Assembly (NCBI RefSeq): GCF_018402035.1
Contig: NZ_JAGYJN010000006.1
Location: 62,001 to 126,000, forward strand
Source: Roseicyclus sp.
GTDB lineage: Bacteria; Pseudomonadota; Alphaproteobacteria; Rhodobacterales; Rhodobacteraceae
Reading direction: 5' to 3'
DNA length: 64,000 nucleotides
The stretch's first letter is position 1. Each line of letters starts with the position of its first letter. The notes beneath the pieces are model-generated. The model saw only the letters and a list, made by a program, of their open reading frames with translations, did no database searches and was not told the DNA's origin. Shown here piece after piece: positions 36,682 through 46,469 of the stretch. Both the position numbers and the translations under genes were made by a program.

Positions 36682-37403
36682 GCTACGCGCGCCGCGATCA
36701 GATCGATCAGGCGCGTGCGCGCGGCGGGCAGGGGTTTGTTGCCCAGCGCATGGGCCAGATGCGTGGACAGGAAATGCCCCGTGGTCTGTAGGCCCAACAC
36801 CACCTCGCGCGGGTCATCACCGGGTACGCTGCGCATGACACCGGGCAGCGGCAACAGCCGATCCGCCCACGTCCCCGCCCCCGCGACCGAGACCGCGCGC
36901 CCCGAGCGCGGCGAGACATAGGCCAGACCTTGCGTCACCCCCGTGACGGCACAGGATGAAAGATCGAGGCCAAAGCCCGTTTCCTCTAACAGCGCTTGTT
37001 CCCAGCCAAGATAGGCCTCGACCCAGCGATCCGCGCCCAGCCCGTCAAGCAGGGCCGCGCTGCGCGCATAAAGCGCGGGGTAGGCTTGGCGTTCAGGCAG
37101 CGCAAAGGACAAAAGCGCGCAAACCGCGCTGAGCCCGGCCAGCATCAGCCGATCCTCCATCGCCGCCGCCGCGCGCCCCTTGACCAAGTCGATGGTATAG
37201 CTGCCCATGTGTTGGTCGAGCCGCGCCCGCCATGTCGCGTCAAGCTGTGCGCCGGGTTGCAACAAGGGCGCCATTTTGCGCGAGGCACCCCCGCGCACCA
37301 CGCCCAAGTGGCGGCCATGTTCGGCGGTGAAAAGATCGACGATCGCGGCATGTTCGCCATGCCGACGTATGCCCAAAACGATCCCCTCGGCGCGCCATTC
37401 CAT
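36678..37403 (-). CDS. recO: DNA repair protein RecO
   Basis: 241 aa. The N-terminal OB fold begins [20 protein letters not shown]; the region [15 protein letters not shown] follows as expected. RecO anneals ssDNA-SSB complexes and loads RecA with RecR. No zinc-finger Cys set is visible, as in many alphaproteobacteria. It lies in the recO - DUF1491 - era - rnc - lepB neighbourhood seen in relatives, though a plus-strand membrane gene lies between recO and DUF1491. Confidence 0.9.
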   Translation of the reverse strand: MEWRAEGIVLGIRRHGEHAAIVDLFTAEHGRHLGVVRGGASRKMAPLLQPGAQLDATWRARLDQHMGSYTIDLVKGRAAAAMEDRLMLAGLSAVCALLSFALPERQAYPALYARSAALLDGLGADRWVEAYLGWEQALLEETGFGLDLSSCAVTGVTQGLAYVSPRSGRAVSVAGAGTWADRLLPLPGVMRSVPGDDPREVVLGLQTTGHFLSTHLAHALGNKPLPAARTRLIDLIAARVA

Positions 37404-37468
37404 GGGGCGGAGTTAAGCCTTGCGGCCCCGGCTTGTCCATCGCGCAGGCACATGGCAGGTTTTCGCCC

Positions 37469-38086
37469 ATGTATCTGGTGTTGCCCCGTTCGGCCCGTCG
37501 CATGGCATTGGCGATCGCCTTTCTGGCGCTGGCCTCGCTTTGTGCGCAATTTATCCATCTGCATGGCCGCGCGGATGTGCCGATGGTCGTGACCGCATGG
37601 GATATGGCACGCTATTTCACGATTTTGACCAATCTTTTGGTGGTGCTCACCTTTGCGCTGATCGCGCGCCCGGTGCGTGCAGAGCTTGCCGCCCCTTGGT
37701 TGGCGGCATTGAGCTTGTCGGTCATGATGTCAGGGCTGATCTATCATCTGGCGCTGGCCCATCTTGTCAGCTTCACCGGGCTTGGATGGTGGGCCGATCA
37801 TGGGCTGCACAGCCTGACGCCTGTCGCCATCGCGCTGTGGTGGGTGTTCCATGCGCCCAAGCAACGGCTCGATTATGGCGATTTGCCGATTTTCCTGCTT
37901 TGGCCGTCGGTCTACGGCGCCTATGCGCTGGCGCGAGGTGCCGTGGATGGGGTCTATCCCTATCCCTTCATCGATCTGGCGCGTGAACCGCCCATCGTGG
38001 TGGCAACCCATTTAACAGGGCTTTTGGTGCTGTTCTTGCTGGGCGGTGTTGTGATGATCATGATCGGGCGTTTTGCTGACCGGTAG
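37469..38086 (+). CDS. Pr6Pr-family membrane protein
   Basis: 205 aa from the ATG at 37469; a TTG at 37433 is in frame. About six hydrophobic helices. The pattern FTILTNLLVVLTF, WWVFHAPKQRLDYGD and YPYPFIDL matches the Pr6Pr membrane family, distantly related to FAR-17a/AIG1 proteins. Function unknown. It converges on the DUF1491 gene and is divergent from recO. Confidence 0.7.
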   Translation: MYLVLPRSARRMALAIAFLALASLCAQFIHLHGRADVPMVVTAWDMARYFTILTNLLVVLTFALIARPVRAELAAPWLAALSLSVMMSGLIYHLALAHLVSFTGLGWWADHGLHSLTPVAIALWWVFHAPKQRLDYGDLPIFLLWPSVYGAYALARGAVDGVYPYPFIDLAREPPIVVATHLTGLLVLFLLGGVVMIMIGRFADR

Positions 38087-38091
38087 GTGCT

Positions 38092-38430
38092 TCAGGCCAA
38101 GCCATCTTCGCCGAGCAGATGCCGCCCCGCGCGATCCTCAAGCTCGATCACCCAAAGGTCGGGGTCAAAACCGCGTTGGCGGGCAATCGCGCGATCCACC
38201 TCGGCCTCGGGGCCTTGGGCCAGTTCCATCCAGCGGCTTTCGCCGCTCATCGGGTCGCTGCGGCGTTGAAACGCCACGGCCAGACCATCAAGCGTGCTGC
38301 ATTTGACCAACACCGCACCCGCCGTCGCATCGCCGCGCGCGATGACATAGGCGGGGATATCGGCCTGCCTGAGCCGCGCCAGATATGCCGCGACCCAAAA
38401 CTCTGCCGTCAGCCGGGCCACTGCCATCAA
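38092..38430 (-). CDS. DUF1491-family protein
   Basis: 112 aa (or 111 from the second ATG). RLTAEFWVAAYLARLR at the start and AIARQRGFDPDLWVIELEDR near the C-terminus are typical of DUF1491, a small alphaproteobacterial family usually found next to era. Start overlaps the era stop by four bases, so it is translated with era. Function unknown. Confidence 0.85.
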   Translation of the reverse strand: MMAVARLTAEFWVAAYLARLRQADIPAYVIARGDATAGAVLVKCSTLDGLAVAFQRRSDPMSGESRWMELAQGPEAEVDRAIARQRGFDPDLWVIELEDRAGRHLLGEDGLA

Positions 38431-39332
38431 TTCCCGTCGCGGAAATTAAGCCCCATCTCGGAATAGCGCTCGGCCTCGTCCAGCCAGTTTGGCCGCACCT
38501 TGACCTGCAAGAACAGATGCACGCGGCGGCCCATGAAAGCTTCTAATTCTTCGCGCGCGGCCTTGGAGACGGATTTGATCGTCTCACCACCCTTGCCCAG
38601 CAAGATGCCCTTATGGCCATCGCGGCTGACATAGACGATCTGGTCGATCCGCGCCGAGCCATCTTGGCGCTCTTCCCAATTCTCGGTCTCGACGGTGAGC
38701 TGATAGGGCAGTTCTTCGTGCAGGCGCAGGGTCAGTTTTTCGCGCGTCATCTCGGCTGCGATCATCCGCATCGGCAGATCGGCGATCTGATCCTCGGGGT
38801 AAAGCCATGGACCTTCGGGTAGGGATTGCCCCAGCCAAGCGCGCAGATCAGCGACGCCATAGCCCTTTTCCGCCGAGATCATATAGGTGCGCTCGAAGGG
38901 AAAGGCTTCGTTCATCTCTTCGGTCAGCTTGAGCAGCGTGGGTGCCTCGACCCGGTCGATCTTGTTGACCGCCAAGGCGACGCGCCGCCCACGGGCCTTG
39001 TCTTGCATGGCGGCCAGAATGGCCTTGACCCCTTCGGTCATGCCGCGATGCGCCTCGATCAACAGCACAATGATATCAGCATCAGCCGCACCACCCCACG
39101 CAGCGGCGACCATGGCGCGGTCCAGCCTGCGGCGGGGTTGAAACAGGCCGGGCGTATCGACGAACACGATCTGCGCCTCGCCCTCGATGGCGACACCGCG
39201 GATACGCGCGCGCGTCGTCTGCACCTTGTGGGTCACGATCGAGACCTTGGCCCCCACCATCCGGTTGAGCAGCGTGGATTTGCCCGCATTGGGCTCTCCG
39301 ATCAGGGCAACGAAACCGGCACGGGTGGTCAT
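38427..39332 (-). CDS. era: GTPase Era
   Basis: 301 aa. G1 GEPNAGKST, G3 DTPG and G4 NKID are intact; the C-terminal KH domain shows KGILLGKGGETIKSV. Era binds the 3' end of 16S rRNA and supports 30S subunit assembly. Upstream of DUF1491 and downstream of rnc, but here argC on the other strand separates era from rnc. Confidence 0.95.
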   Translation of the reverse strand: MTTRAGFVALIGEPNAGKSTLLNRMVGAKVSIVTHKVQTTRARIRGVAIEGEAQIVFVDTPGLFQPRRRLDRAMVAAAWGGAADADIIVLLIEAHRGMTEGVKAILAAMQDKARGRRVALAVNKIDRVEAPTLLKLTEEMNEAFPFERTYMISAEKGYGVADLRAWLGQSLPEGPWLYPEDQIADLPMRMIAAEMTREKLTLRLHEELPYQLTVETENWEERQDGSARIDQIVYVSRDGHKGILLGKGGETIKSVSKAAREELEAFMGRRVHLFLQVKVRPNWLDEAERYSEMGLNFRDGN

Positions 39333-39472
39333 GGGATATGTCCTTGGGATCTCTGGTCTGTGGTCCTAGCCCATCACGAGCGGATTTGCCACAGTCCACA
39401 GTTGCGCGAAACGGGCCTTTGGCTGTATGCGCGCGACACAGAAGCGATCATGCGGCGTAGAAGGGGATGATC

Positions 39473-40387
39473 ATGACGGCGAAGGTTTTCATCGATGGCG
39501 AAGTTGGCACGACCGGGTTGCAGATCCGCGCGCGTCTGGCACGCCGTGATGATATCAGCCTGATCTCGCTTTCCGAGGCCGACCGCAAATCGCGCGAGGC
39601 CCGGCTTGCGGCCTTTGCCAAAGCCGATGTCGCGATCTTGTGCCTGCCCGATGCGGCAGTCCATGACATCGCGCCCGATCTACGTGCCTTGCCCTGCCGG
39701 GTCATCGACGCCTCGACCGCGCATCGCACCGATCCCGATTGGGAGTTTGGCTTTGCCGAGCTTAACGCAGGCGCGCGCGCCCGGATTGCGGCCGCGAAAT
39801 ATGTCTCGAACCCGGGCTGCTATTCCACGGGTGCCATCGCGCTTCTCAGGCCGATGATCGATGCCGGGCTGATCGCGGCTGATCATCCGATCACGATCAA
39901 CGCGATCTCGGGCTATTCTGGCGGTGGCAAAGCGATGATCGCCGAGTTCGAGACCGGCGCGGTCACGGGTGGTTTCGTCTATGGCACCGCGCAAAAGCAT
40001 AAGCACCTGCCCGAGATCGTGGCGCGCGCAGGGCTTGCGCGCAAACCGATCTTCGTGCCGCAGGTGGGCCAGTTCGCCCAAGGCATGATCGTGCAAGTGC
40101 CGCTGCACCTCGCCCCCGGCGGGCCAGAGGCCGCGCTGGACGCGCTGCGCGCGCATTACGCAGGCCAGCATTTCGTGCAGGTGTGCGCGCGTGAGACCAT
40201 GGGCGACCGGATCGATCCGCAGCGCGTGAATGACACCAACAAGATGGAATTGACCGTTGATGGTGACGCCGACAGCGGGGCCACGGTGCTGATCGCGGTT
40301 CTGGACAATCTGGGCAAGGGCGCATCAGGGGCTGCGGTGCAGAACCTCAACCTGCTGTTGGGTCTTGATGAGGCGGTTGGCCTTTAG
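39473..40387 (+). CDS. argC: N-acetyl-gamma-glutamyl-phosphate reductase (type 2)
   Basis: 304 aa from the ATG at 39473, which has AGAAGGGG at good spacing; the ATG six bases earlier lies too close to it. NAD(P)-dependent step of arginine synthesis. Active-site Cys is in VSNPGCYSTGAI; IDGEVGTTGLQI is the nucleotide-binding start. The short form (about 300 rather than 340 aa) is the ArgC2 type. It sits opposite in strand between era and rnc. Confidence 0.93.
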   Translation: MTAKVFIDGEVGTTGLQIRARLARRDDISLISLSEADRKSREARLAAFAKADVAILCLPDAAVHDIAPDLRALPCRVIDASTAHRTDPDWEFGFAELNAGARARIAAAKYVSNPGCYSTGAIALLRPMIDAGLIAADHPITINAISGYSGGGKAMIAEFETGAVTGGFVYGTAQKHKHLPEIVARAGLARKPIFVPQVGQFAQGMIVQVPLHLAPGGPEAALDALRAHYAGQHFVQVCARETMGDRIDPQRVNDTNKMELTVDGDADSGATVLIAVLDNLGKGASGAAVQNLNLLLGLDEAVGL

Positions 40388-40428
40388 CGCCATCCGCCAT
40401 CATCTTTGCGCGTCACATCCGCGGGCGC

Positions 40429-41112
40429 TTAGTGTGCGCCGAGCCGATCGAGCAGGGCTTTTGCCGCGGCTTGTTCGGCCTGTCGTTTGACCCGCCCCTC
40501 GGCCTCGATTGCCTGACCATCGGCGAGCCGCGCTTCGACCCGAAAGACCGGTGCATGATCCGGCCCTTCGCGGGATACTTCACGATAGGCGGGTGGGGGC
40601 ATGCCACGCGCTTGCGCCCATTCTTGCAGCGCGGTCTTGGCATCGCGCGCATCATCGGCCACGCCCGCCACGCGCGCACCCCAAAGCCGCAACACCACCG
40701 CGCGCGCCGCTTCAAAACCGCCATCGAGATAGACGGCGGCGATCACCGCCTCCATCGCGTCGCCCAAGAGCGCGGTTTTGCGCCGCCCGCCTGTCGACAT
40801 CTCGGATTTGCCAAGCCGCAGCACCGCACCCAGATCAAGCTCGCGCGCGACCTCGGCGCAGGTTTCCTTGCGCACTAGAGCATTGAAGCGCGGGGCAAGC
40901 TGGCCTTCGCTGGCATCATTGTCTTGGGCCAGCACCGCCTCGGCCATCACAAGGCCAAGGATACGATCACCCAAGAATTCGAGCCGCTGATTATCCGGCC
41001 GTGTCGATGAGGACAGCGAGGCATGCGTGAGCGCGCGGGTGATCAACTCGGGCTGGGCAAAGCGATGGCCTAGCCGGTCGCAAAACGCCTCAAGCTCGCG
41101 TGCCAGCTTCAC
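40429..41112 (-). CDS. rnc: ribonuclease III
   Basis: 227 aa. The RNase III signature [13 protein letters not shown] is near residues 43-55, the second acidic site is in [16 protein letters not shown], and the C-terminal dsRNA-binding domain starts with [10 protein letters not shown] and ends [11 protein letters not shown]. Cleaves rRNA precursors and other double-stranded RNA. It overlaps lepB by four bases. Confidence 0.95.
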   Translation of the reverse strand: MKLARELEAFCDRLGHRFAQPELITRALTHASLSSSTRPDNQRLEFLGDRILGLVMAEAVLAQDNDASEGQLAPRFNALVRKETCAEVARELDLGAVLRLGKSEMSTGGRRKTALLGDAMEAVIAAVYLDGGFEAARAVVLRLWGARVAGVADDARDAKTALQEWAQARGMPPPAYREVSREGPDHAPVFRVEARLADGQAIEAEGRVKRQAEQAAAKALLDRLGAH

Positions 41113-41894
41113 TCGATTGCCTCGAAGAAACGGTCAGACCGCCATGTCCAGAAATAGACCATGCGCTGGCCTGCCGATGAGAACATGACGCGGTCTGCAC
41201 GGCCCAAGATATTCTCAAACGGCACGAAGCCCACACCGCCAATCGATTGCGGAAAGCGCGAATCGACCGAATTGTCGCGGTTGTCACCCATCATGAAATA
41301 ATGACCCTCGGGCACGATGAATTCCGGCGTGTCGTCGCCCCGGCTGCCATCGGTGATGTTCAAGATCGCATGGCTGACCCCGTCGGGCAGCGTTTCGATG
41401 AAGCGCGGTTTTTCACAAACCCCGCCCGCACCGACCGGCGCATTGGCGCAGCGCGGCGGAAGACCCTGCGGCCCCTGCGGCGCAAAAGTCTCGAGAAATG
41501 GCGCGACGGAAACCATGCCGGCGGCGGTGCCGTTGAGATGCAGCACGCCCCGGATCATCTGGACCCGATCACCGGGTAGGCCGATCACCCGCTTGATGAA
41601 ATCCGTGCCTTCGGTGGGGTGGCGAAACACCACCACATCGCCGCGCGCAGGTTCGCGCGCAAAAAGCCGCCCCTCGAAGGGGCAGATCGAAAACGGGCAG
41701 GAATGGCGCGAATAGCCATAAGCCATCTTGTTGACGAAGAGAAAATCACCAATCAGCAGCGTGTCTTTCATCGAGCCCGAGGGAATCCAGAAGGGCTGAA
41801 AGAACAGCGTGCGAAACACACCCGCGATCAACAGCGCATAGACGATTGTCTTGACCGTTTCCAAGATGCCGTCTTGTTTGGCCGCTGCTGCCAT
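41109..41894 (-). CDS. lepB: signal peptidase I
   Basis: 261 aa from the ATG at 41894; an open frame extends a further 105 codons but is not typical of the family. One N-terminal membrane helix ([15 protein letters not shown]), the catalytic Ser in [14 protein letters not shown], the Lys region [13 protein letters not shown] and the [11 protein letters not shown] box are present. It removes signal peptides on the periplasmic face. Operon with rnc. Confidence 0.95.
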   Translation of the reverse strand: MAAAAKQDGILETVKTIVYALLIAGVFRTLFFQPFWIPSGSMKDTLLIGDFLFVNKMAYGYSRHSCPFSICPFEGRLFAREPARGDVVVFRHPTEGTDFIKRVIGLPGDRVQMIRGVLHLNGTAAGMVSVAPFLETFAPQGPQGLPPRCANAPVGAGGVCEKPRFIETLPDGVSHAILNITDGSRGDDTPEFIVPEGHYFMMGDNRDNSVDSRFPQSIGGVGFVPFENILGRADRVMFSSAGQRMVYFWTWRSDRFFEAIE

Positions 41895-41970
41895 GATGCC
41901 CTGCCTTTTCGCGTTGCCTTTGTGCGCGGTCTTGGGCCAGCCCTGCGGCTGTGTCAAGAAATCTGGCGGA

Positions 41971-42594
41971 TCATCCGCGTGGCGGGCGCGGCTTATAGAC
42001 GGGAAGCTGCCACCCAAAGAGCAGTGATCCCGCACGCAACGCAAAGCAGATCGCCACACAGGCCACCAGCGACAGCACCTCGGAGGGCCAAAGCGCATCG
42101 GCGATGACTGCCGCGCCACTCCCGGCCAAGGCGGCGGTGACGTAAAGCTTGCCCGTGCGAATAAGCAGCGGCACTTCATTGGCGACGATGTCGCGCAAAA
42201 GCCCCCCAAAGCACCCCGTTGTGATGCCCATGATCAAGATGATCGGCACGCTTTGCCCGGTCTCGGTCGCAGCGCGCACGCCGGCCGCAACCGCGATGGG
42301 CAGGGCCAGCGCGTCGAGCCATGTCAGCACCATTTGGCGGCTTTCCAAAAGATGCGCCGTGAAAAACACCAAAACGGCGGCGGCGCAGGCGATGGCAAGC
42401 GGCGTGGGGTCAGCGATCCAGAACACCGGATTGCGATCCAGCAACAGGTCACGCACCGTGCCGCCGCCCAGCGCCGTCAGGCTGGCCAAGAAGGCAAAAC
42501 CGATCAGGTCAAGCTGCGCACGCGATGCGGCCAAGGCACCGGTCAGGGCAAAGACCAGCACTGCCGCGTAATCGAGGGCTGTCAGCACGCTCAT
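41971..42594 (-). CDS. trimeric intracellular cation (TRIC) channel-family protein (formerly UPF0126)
   Basis: 207 aa with about six or seven helices. Two repeats with the family motif: [11 protein letters not shown] in the first and [16 protein letters not shown] in the second. Bacterial TRIC proteins form K+-permeable trimers. It overlaps rnhA by four bases. Confidence 0.88.
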   Translation of the reverse strand: MSVLTALDYAAVLVFALTGALAASRAQLDLIGFAFLASLTALGGGTVRDLLLDRNPVFWIADPTPLAIACAAAVLVFFTAHLLESRQMVLTWLDALALPIAVAAGVRAATETGQSVPIILIMGITTGCFGGLLRDIVANEVPLLIRTGKLYVTAALAGSGAAVIADALWPSEVLSLVACVAICFALRAGSLLFGWQLPVYKPRPPRG

Positions 42595-43040
42595 TTGAAG
42601 GGTTTCATGCCCGCGCGCGCCAATTCATCGGCGCGTTCATTCTCGGGGTGGCCGGCATGGCCTTTGACCCATTCCCAAGTGACGCGGTGGCGCGACTGCG
42701 CGGTATCCAAACGCTGCCAAAGTTCGATGTTTTTCACCGGCTTGTTGGTCGAGGTTTTCCAGCCATTGCGCTTCCAGCCGTGAATCCAGCCTGTGACGCC
42801 GTTCTTCACATAGGCGCTGTCGGTCACGATGGTGATGGTCGAGGGCCGCTCCAGCGCTTCGAGGGCGGCGATCGCGGCCAAAAGCTCCATCCGATTGTTG
42901 GTCGTGTCAGCCTCACCGCCGCTGAGCGCGCGTTCCTTGACGACGGTCTGGCCATCCTTGGCCTGCAACAGCGCACCCCAGCCACCCGGGCCGGGATTGC
43001 CGGAACAGGCCCCATCGGTATAGGCGAAAAGCTCAGGCAT
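42591..43040 (-). CDS. rnhA: ribonuclease HI
   Basis: 149 aa. Catalytic carboxylates are visible in [20 protein letters not shown] and [10 protein letters not shown], with the last in NERADELA. It degrades RNA in RNA-DNA hybrids. It lies between the TRIC-family gene (four-base overlap) and a small membrane protein gene. Confidence 0.95.
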   Translation of the reverse strand: MPELFAYTDGACSGNPGPGGWGALLQAKDGQTVVKERALSGGEADTTNNRMELLAAIAALEALERPSTITIVTDSAYVKNGVTGWIHGWKRNGWKTSTNKPVKNIELWQRLDTAQSRHRVTWEWVKGHAGHPENERADELARAGMKPFK

Positions 43041-43049
43041 CAGCGGACC

Positions 43050-43499
43050 TCATACCAGCACGCCGATGCCAAGGCAGATGACGACCACTGTGCTGAGCAT
43101 CAGGCGCAGCCGCATCCACCAGCCCGGTGCAAGCCCAAGGCGCGCCGCGCTAAGGTCGATGGCCAAAAGCGCGACGAAGCCCGCGATCAGCATGACCAAG
43201 CTTGCGCGTGGTTCGGCAAAGGCGGTGAGGAACACGAAAATCGCGGGGATAACGGAGAGCGCATAAAATAGTGTTGCCTGCTGCGCCTCGGCCTTGGCGG
43301 CAAAGCCCCAGATCACGCCCGCCATGAAACACAAAATGACGATGCCGTAGATTTGCAGCAGCGCGCGCCCGCTGTGATTGACGCTCCAGATTTGGCCCAA
43401 CCCGCCAAGCGCGGGCCATAGCACCGAGAGCGCCCCGTAGATGAAAGGCAAAAGGCCAGCAAGGCCAAGGATCAGGGCAGGGGCGGGGATGCGGTTCAT
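43050..43499 (-). CDS. DUF3429-like membrane protein
   Basis: 149 aa from the ATG at 43499; upstream ATGs at 43514 and 43520 are alternatives and none has a clear ribosome site. Five hydrophobic helices starting ALILGLAGLLPFIYGAL. The pattern resembles DUF3429, without known function. It is co-directional with rnhA, nine bases apart, and two palindromes lie just upstream. Confidence 0.6.
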   Translation of the reverse strand: MNRIPAPALILGLAGLLPFIYGALSVLWPALGGLGQIWSVNHSGRALLQIYGIVILCFMAGVIWGFAAKAEAQQATLFYALSVIPAIFVFLTAFAEPRASLVMLIAGFVALLAIDLSAARLGLAPGWWMRLRLMLSTVVVICLGIGVLV

Positions 43500-43543
43500 G
43501 ATCGGTTTGTGCATCGCCATGGATGTCTGGGCAAGGGATGTGC

Positions 43544-43594
43544 CGGATTTTCGTACGAAAATCCGCAATCTGCGATTTTTCGTACGAAAAATCG
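43544..43594. repeat. pair of 22-bp palindromes with TTTTCGTACGAAAA core
   Basis: Two perfect 22-bp palindromes, at 43544-43565 and 43573-43594, centres 29 bp apart. Both contain TTTTCGTACGAAAA flanked by GAT...ATC-type arms, the second with one extra T/A pair. They lie between ispH and the DUF3429-like gene, both on the minus strand. They could be operators, a processing signal or a dispersed element; the sequence does not decide. Confidence 0.8.
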
Positions 43595-43603
43595 TGCTCT
43601 CGC

Positions 43604-44554
43604 TCACACGGCTTCGCGCAAGAGCCTTGGCACTTTGAACTCGACATTCTCTTCGGCGGTGATCACGGGCTTTATCGTCACATCATAGCGGTCGCGGAAG
43701 GCGTCGATGACTTCGTTGACCAAGACCTCCGGTGCGCTGGCCCCCGCCGTGATACCCAAGCTTCCGATGCCTTCAAGCGCGCGCCAATCGATATCGGCGG
43801 CGCGCTGCACAAGCTGGGCGTAACCGCAGCCTGCGCGCGCCCCAACCTCGACCAGCCGTTTGGAGTTCGAGGAATTGGGCGCGCCCACCACCAGCATCGC
43901 ATCGCACAAGGGCGCCATGGCCTTGACCGCTTCTTGGCGGTTGGTGGTGGCGTAACAGATATCTTCCTTGTGTGGGCCGACGATGGCGGGAAAGCGCGCT
44001 TTCAATGCCGCGACGATATCGGCTGTGTCATCGACCGAGAGCGTGGTTTGGGTCACAAAGGCCAGCATTGCCGGATCGCGCACAGCGACCTGTGCAACAT
44101 CTTCCACCGTTTCGACCAGCAACACCTCGCCCTCGGGTAACTGACCCATGGTGCCGATGGTTTCAGGATGACCCGCATGGCCGATCATGACCATTTGCAG
44201 CCCGTTCTCGTGATGGCGCGCGGCCTCGATATGGACTTTGCTGACCAGCGGACAGGTGGCATCGACGAAAAGCATCTGGCGCGCTTGCGCTGCCGCAGGC
44301 ACGGATTTCGGCACGCCATGGGCCGAGAAGATCACCGGGCGGTCAAGGGGGCAGTCATCCAGCTCTTCGACAAAGACCGCACCTTTGGCCCGCAGATCGT
44401 CGACGACAAACTTGTTATGGACGATCTCGTGGCGCACGAAAACCGGCGCGCCCCATTTCGCGAGCGCCATCTCGACGATCTTGATCGCGCGGTCCACGCC
44501 CGCACAGAACCCGCGCGGTGCGGCAAGATGGATGGTAAGCGGCGGCTTGGTCAT
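43604..44554 (-). CDS. ispH: 4-hydroxy-3-methylbut-2-enyl diphosphate reductase
   Basis: 316 aa from the ATG at 44554 (the open frame upstream is much longer but does not belong to the family). Last step of the MEP isoprenoid pathway, with an iron-sulfur cluster. Cluster ligands are seen in [19 protein letters not shown] and the Cys of [10 protein letters not shown]-type end region; the TNRQEAV and [10 protein letters not shown] segments are conserved. Downstream genes on the same strand are the DUF3429-like gene and rnhA. Confidence 0.95.
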   Translation of the reverse strand: MTKPPLTIHLAAPRGFCAGVDRAIKIVEMALAKWGAPVFVRHEIVHNKFVVDDLRAKGAVFVEELDDCPLDRPVIFSAHGVPKSVPAAAQARQMLFVDATCPLVSKVHIEAARHHENGLQMVMIGHAGHPETIGTMGQLPEGEVLLVETVEDVAQVAVRDPAMLAFVTQTTLSVDDTADIVAALKARFPAIVGPHKEDICYATTNRQEAVKAMAPLCDAMLVVGAPNSSNSKRLVEVGARAGCGYAQLVQRAADIDWRALEGIGSLGITAGASAPEVLVNEVIDAFRDRYDVTIKPVITAEENVEFKVPRLLREAV

Positions 44555-44698
44555 TTTGGGCCTCGGGCGGCATGGGCATGTGTCGTTATGCAACCAGAGG
44601 TAAGTGTTTCCTGTGCTTGCGTCCAGCCTTTGGGCTTGCCTTCCTGTAGGGGGAAGCATGCAAATGTCACCAAGCTCGGATCTGTTGGGAGGTTGTCG

Positions 44699-45175
44699 AT
44701 GCGCGTGCTTGGAATTGTGACGGGGCTTTGCATGACCATCGCGCTGGGTGCGGCGGTCTTTCCACCTTCTCTGGCGCGCGCGACGATTCCGACGGGTCAA
44801 ATCCTGCTTTGGCAAGATCGTGATGTGGTTGTAGCGGGGGCCGCGATTTATGCCGATACCTGTGCCGCGCGCCATGGTGGCGCGCTGGAGGGGCAGCAAG
44901 ATTGGCAAATCCGGATGGAGAATGGTCGGCTTCCCGCCCCGCCCCATGACCAAAGCGGGCATACTTGGCATCATCCCGACAAGCTTTTGATCGATATCGT
45001 CACCCGCGGCACGGCGGCGATCGTTGGGCGCGGCTATGAAAGCGACATGATGGGGTATGCTGATATTCTGACCGAGGCAGAGATCATCGCGGTGCTGAGC
45101 TTTATCAAATCAACCTGGCCTGCCGAGGTGATCGCCATTCACAACGATATCAACGCCCGCGCTGCGATGGAGTGA
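44699..45175 (+). CDS. small exported c-type cytochrome-like protein with altered haem motif
   Basis: 158 aa from the ATG at 44699, preceded by GGGAGG. A hydrophobic signal sequence covers about residues 1-28. The haem site should read CxxCH but is C55-A-A-R58-H59: codon CGC at 44870 in place of TGC. The rest looks like an intact class I cytochrome: [13 protein letters not shown] with candidate axial Met, and [15 protein letters not shown] as the C-terminal helix. With one Cys, haem attachment would be by a single thioether at most. A point mutation or base-call error is possible. Three bases before a methyltransferase gene. Confidence 0.75.
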   Translation: MRVLGIVTGLCMTIALGAAVFPPSLARATIPTGQILLWQDRDVVVAGAAIYADTCAARHGGALEGQQDWQIRMENGRLPAPPHDQSGHTWHHPDKLLIDIVTRGTAAIVGRGYESDMMGYADILTEAEIIAVLSFIKSTWPAEVIAIHNDINARAAME

Positions 45176-45178
45176 GCG

Positions 45179-45811
45179 ATGGATACGACCGCCAAGGCGC
45201 ATTGGGATCAAGTTTATGGCAACCGAGACGAGGCTGAGCTGACTTGGTTCGAGGAGATGCCAGAAATCTCGGCAAGCTTGATCAGCGCATATGCAAAGCC
45301 CGATGCGCATGTGATCGACATCGGTGCGGGTGCGTCGCGCTTGGTCGATCTGCTGATCACGCGGGGCTATCAGCGGCTTCACTGTCTGGACCTGTCGCAA
45401 GCGGGATTGGATGTCAGCCGTGCGCGGCTCGGCGACAAAGCGCAATCGGTTGATTGGATCGTGGCCGATGTAACGCGCTGGACCCCTGATCCGGGGCTTT
45501 ACGCCCTATGGCATGATCGTGCGGCGTTTCATTTTCTGACCGATCCCGATCAACGCGCCGCTTATGTGGCGGTGATGGCCGCCGCCTTGCAGATCGGTGG
45601 CCACGCGGTGATCATGAGCTTTGCCCTTGACGGGCCGGAGCGCTGTTCCGGCCTTCCGGTTCAGCGCTATGACCCCGCGACATTGGCGGCCATGCTGGAC
45701 GCGCAGGCGCCGGGCGCATTTGCCCTTGTCGCGTCGCAGATGCACGCCCACCACACGCCAAGTGCAAACACACAGGCTTTTCAGATTTCGGTTTTTCGCC
45801 GCGTCGGGTGA
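45179..45811 (+). CDS. class I SAM-dependent methyltransferase
   Basis: 210 aa. Motif I is VIDIGAGASRLVDLLI (about 43-58), with acidic LHCLDLSQAG after it. The N-terminal AHWDQVYGNRDEAELTWFEE resembles TPMT-like or methyltransferase-12 members. Substrate unknown. It begins three bases after the cytochrome-like gene and converges on the NYN-domain gene. Confidence 0.82.
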   Translation: MDTTAKAHWDQVYGNRDEAELTWFEEMPEISASLISAYAKPDAHVIDIGAGASRLVDLLITRGYQRLHCLDLSQAGLDVSRARLGDKAQSVDWIVADVTRWTPDPGLYALWHDRAAFHFLTDPDQRAAYVAVMAAALQIGGHAVIMSFALDGPERCSGLPVQRYDPATLAAMLDAQAPGAFALVASQMHAHHTPSANTQAFQISVFRRVG

Positions 45812-46387
45812 TTAATCTTGCTCGTCATCGCCGCTGCGATTGCGGTCCTCGCGCGGTTCACGCGGGGGGCGGCCGATGACATCGCGCAGTTCATCGAGTT
45901 CGATGAAATTATCGGCCTGACGGCGCAAGTCATCCGAGATCATCGGCGGGTGCGAGCGAATCGTGGACACGACCGACACCCGGCACCCTTTGCGCTGCAA
46001 CGCCTCGACCAAGGAGCGGAAATCGCCATCGCCCGAGAACAGCACGATATGATCGACATGTTCGGCCGTCTCCATTGCGTCGACGGCCAGTTCGATATCC
46101 ATATTGCCCTTGATCTTGCGTCGGCCTTGGCTGTCGGTGAATTCCTTGGCGGGTTTGGTCACAATGGTGAACCCATTGTAGTTCAGCCAATCGACAAGCG
46201 GCCGGATTGGCGAAAAATCGTCGTTTTCCAACAAGGCCGTGTAATAAAATGCGCGCAACAGCTTGCCGCGTTGCATGAACTCGCTGCGCAGGCGCTTGTA
46301 GTCCATGTCAAAGCCAAGTGCCTTGGCGGCGGCATAAAGGTTGGCGCCATCGATGAATAATGCGAGACGCTCGTCACGGTAAAACAT
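45812..46387 (-). CDS. NYN-domain (LabA/DUF88-type) protein
   Basis: 191 aa from the ATG at 46387, with AAGGAAGAG upstream. PIN-like nuclease fold: LALFIDGANLYAAAKALG at the start holds the first Asp, DIELAVDAM the second, and LFSGDGDFRSLVEAL the third. A charged tail (GRPPREPREDRNRSGDDEQD) ends it. Such proteins are putative RNases; no target known. Divergent from folK. Confidence 0.88.
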   Translation of the reverse strand: MFYRDERLALFIDGANLYAAAKALGFDMDYKRLRSEFMQRGKLLRAFYYTALLENDDFSPIRPLVDWLNYNGFTIVTKPAKEFTDSQGRRKIKGNMDIELAVDAMETAEHVDHIVLFSGDGDFRSLVEALQRKGCRVSVVSTIRSHPPMISDDLRRQADNFIELDELRDVIGRPPREPREDRNRSGDDEQD

Positions 46388-46469
46388 AATCACTCTTCCT
46401 TGATGAATGTATTTTGAAAATCGGGCTTTGGGTTCTGTCACGCGTGTGGCGCGTGCAACCCTCAGATGA

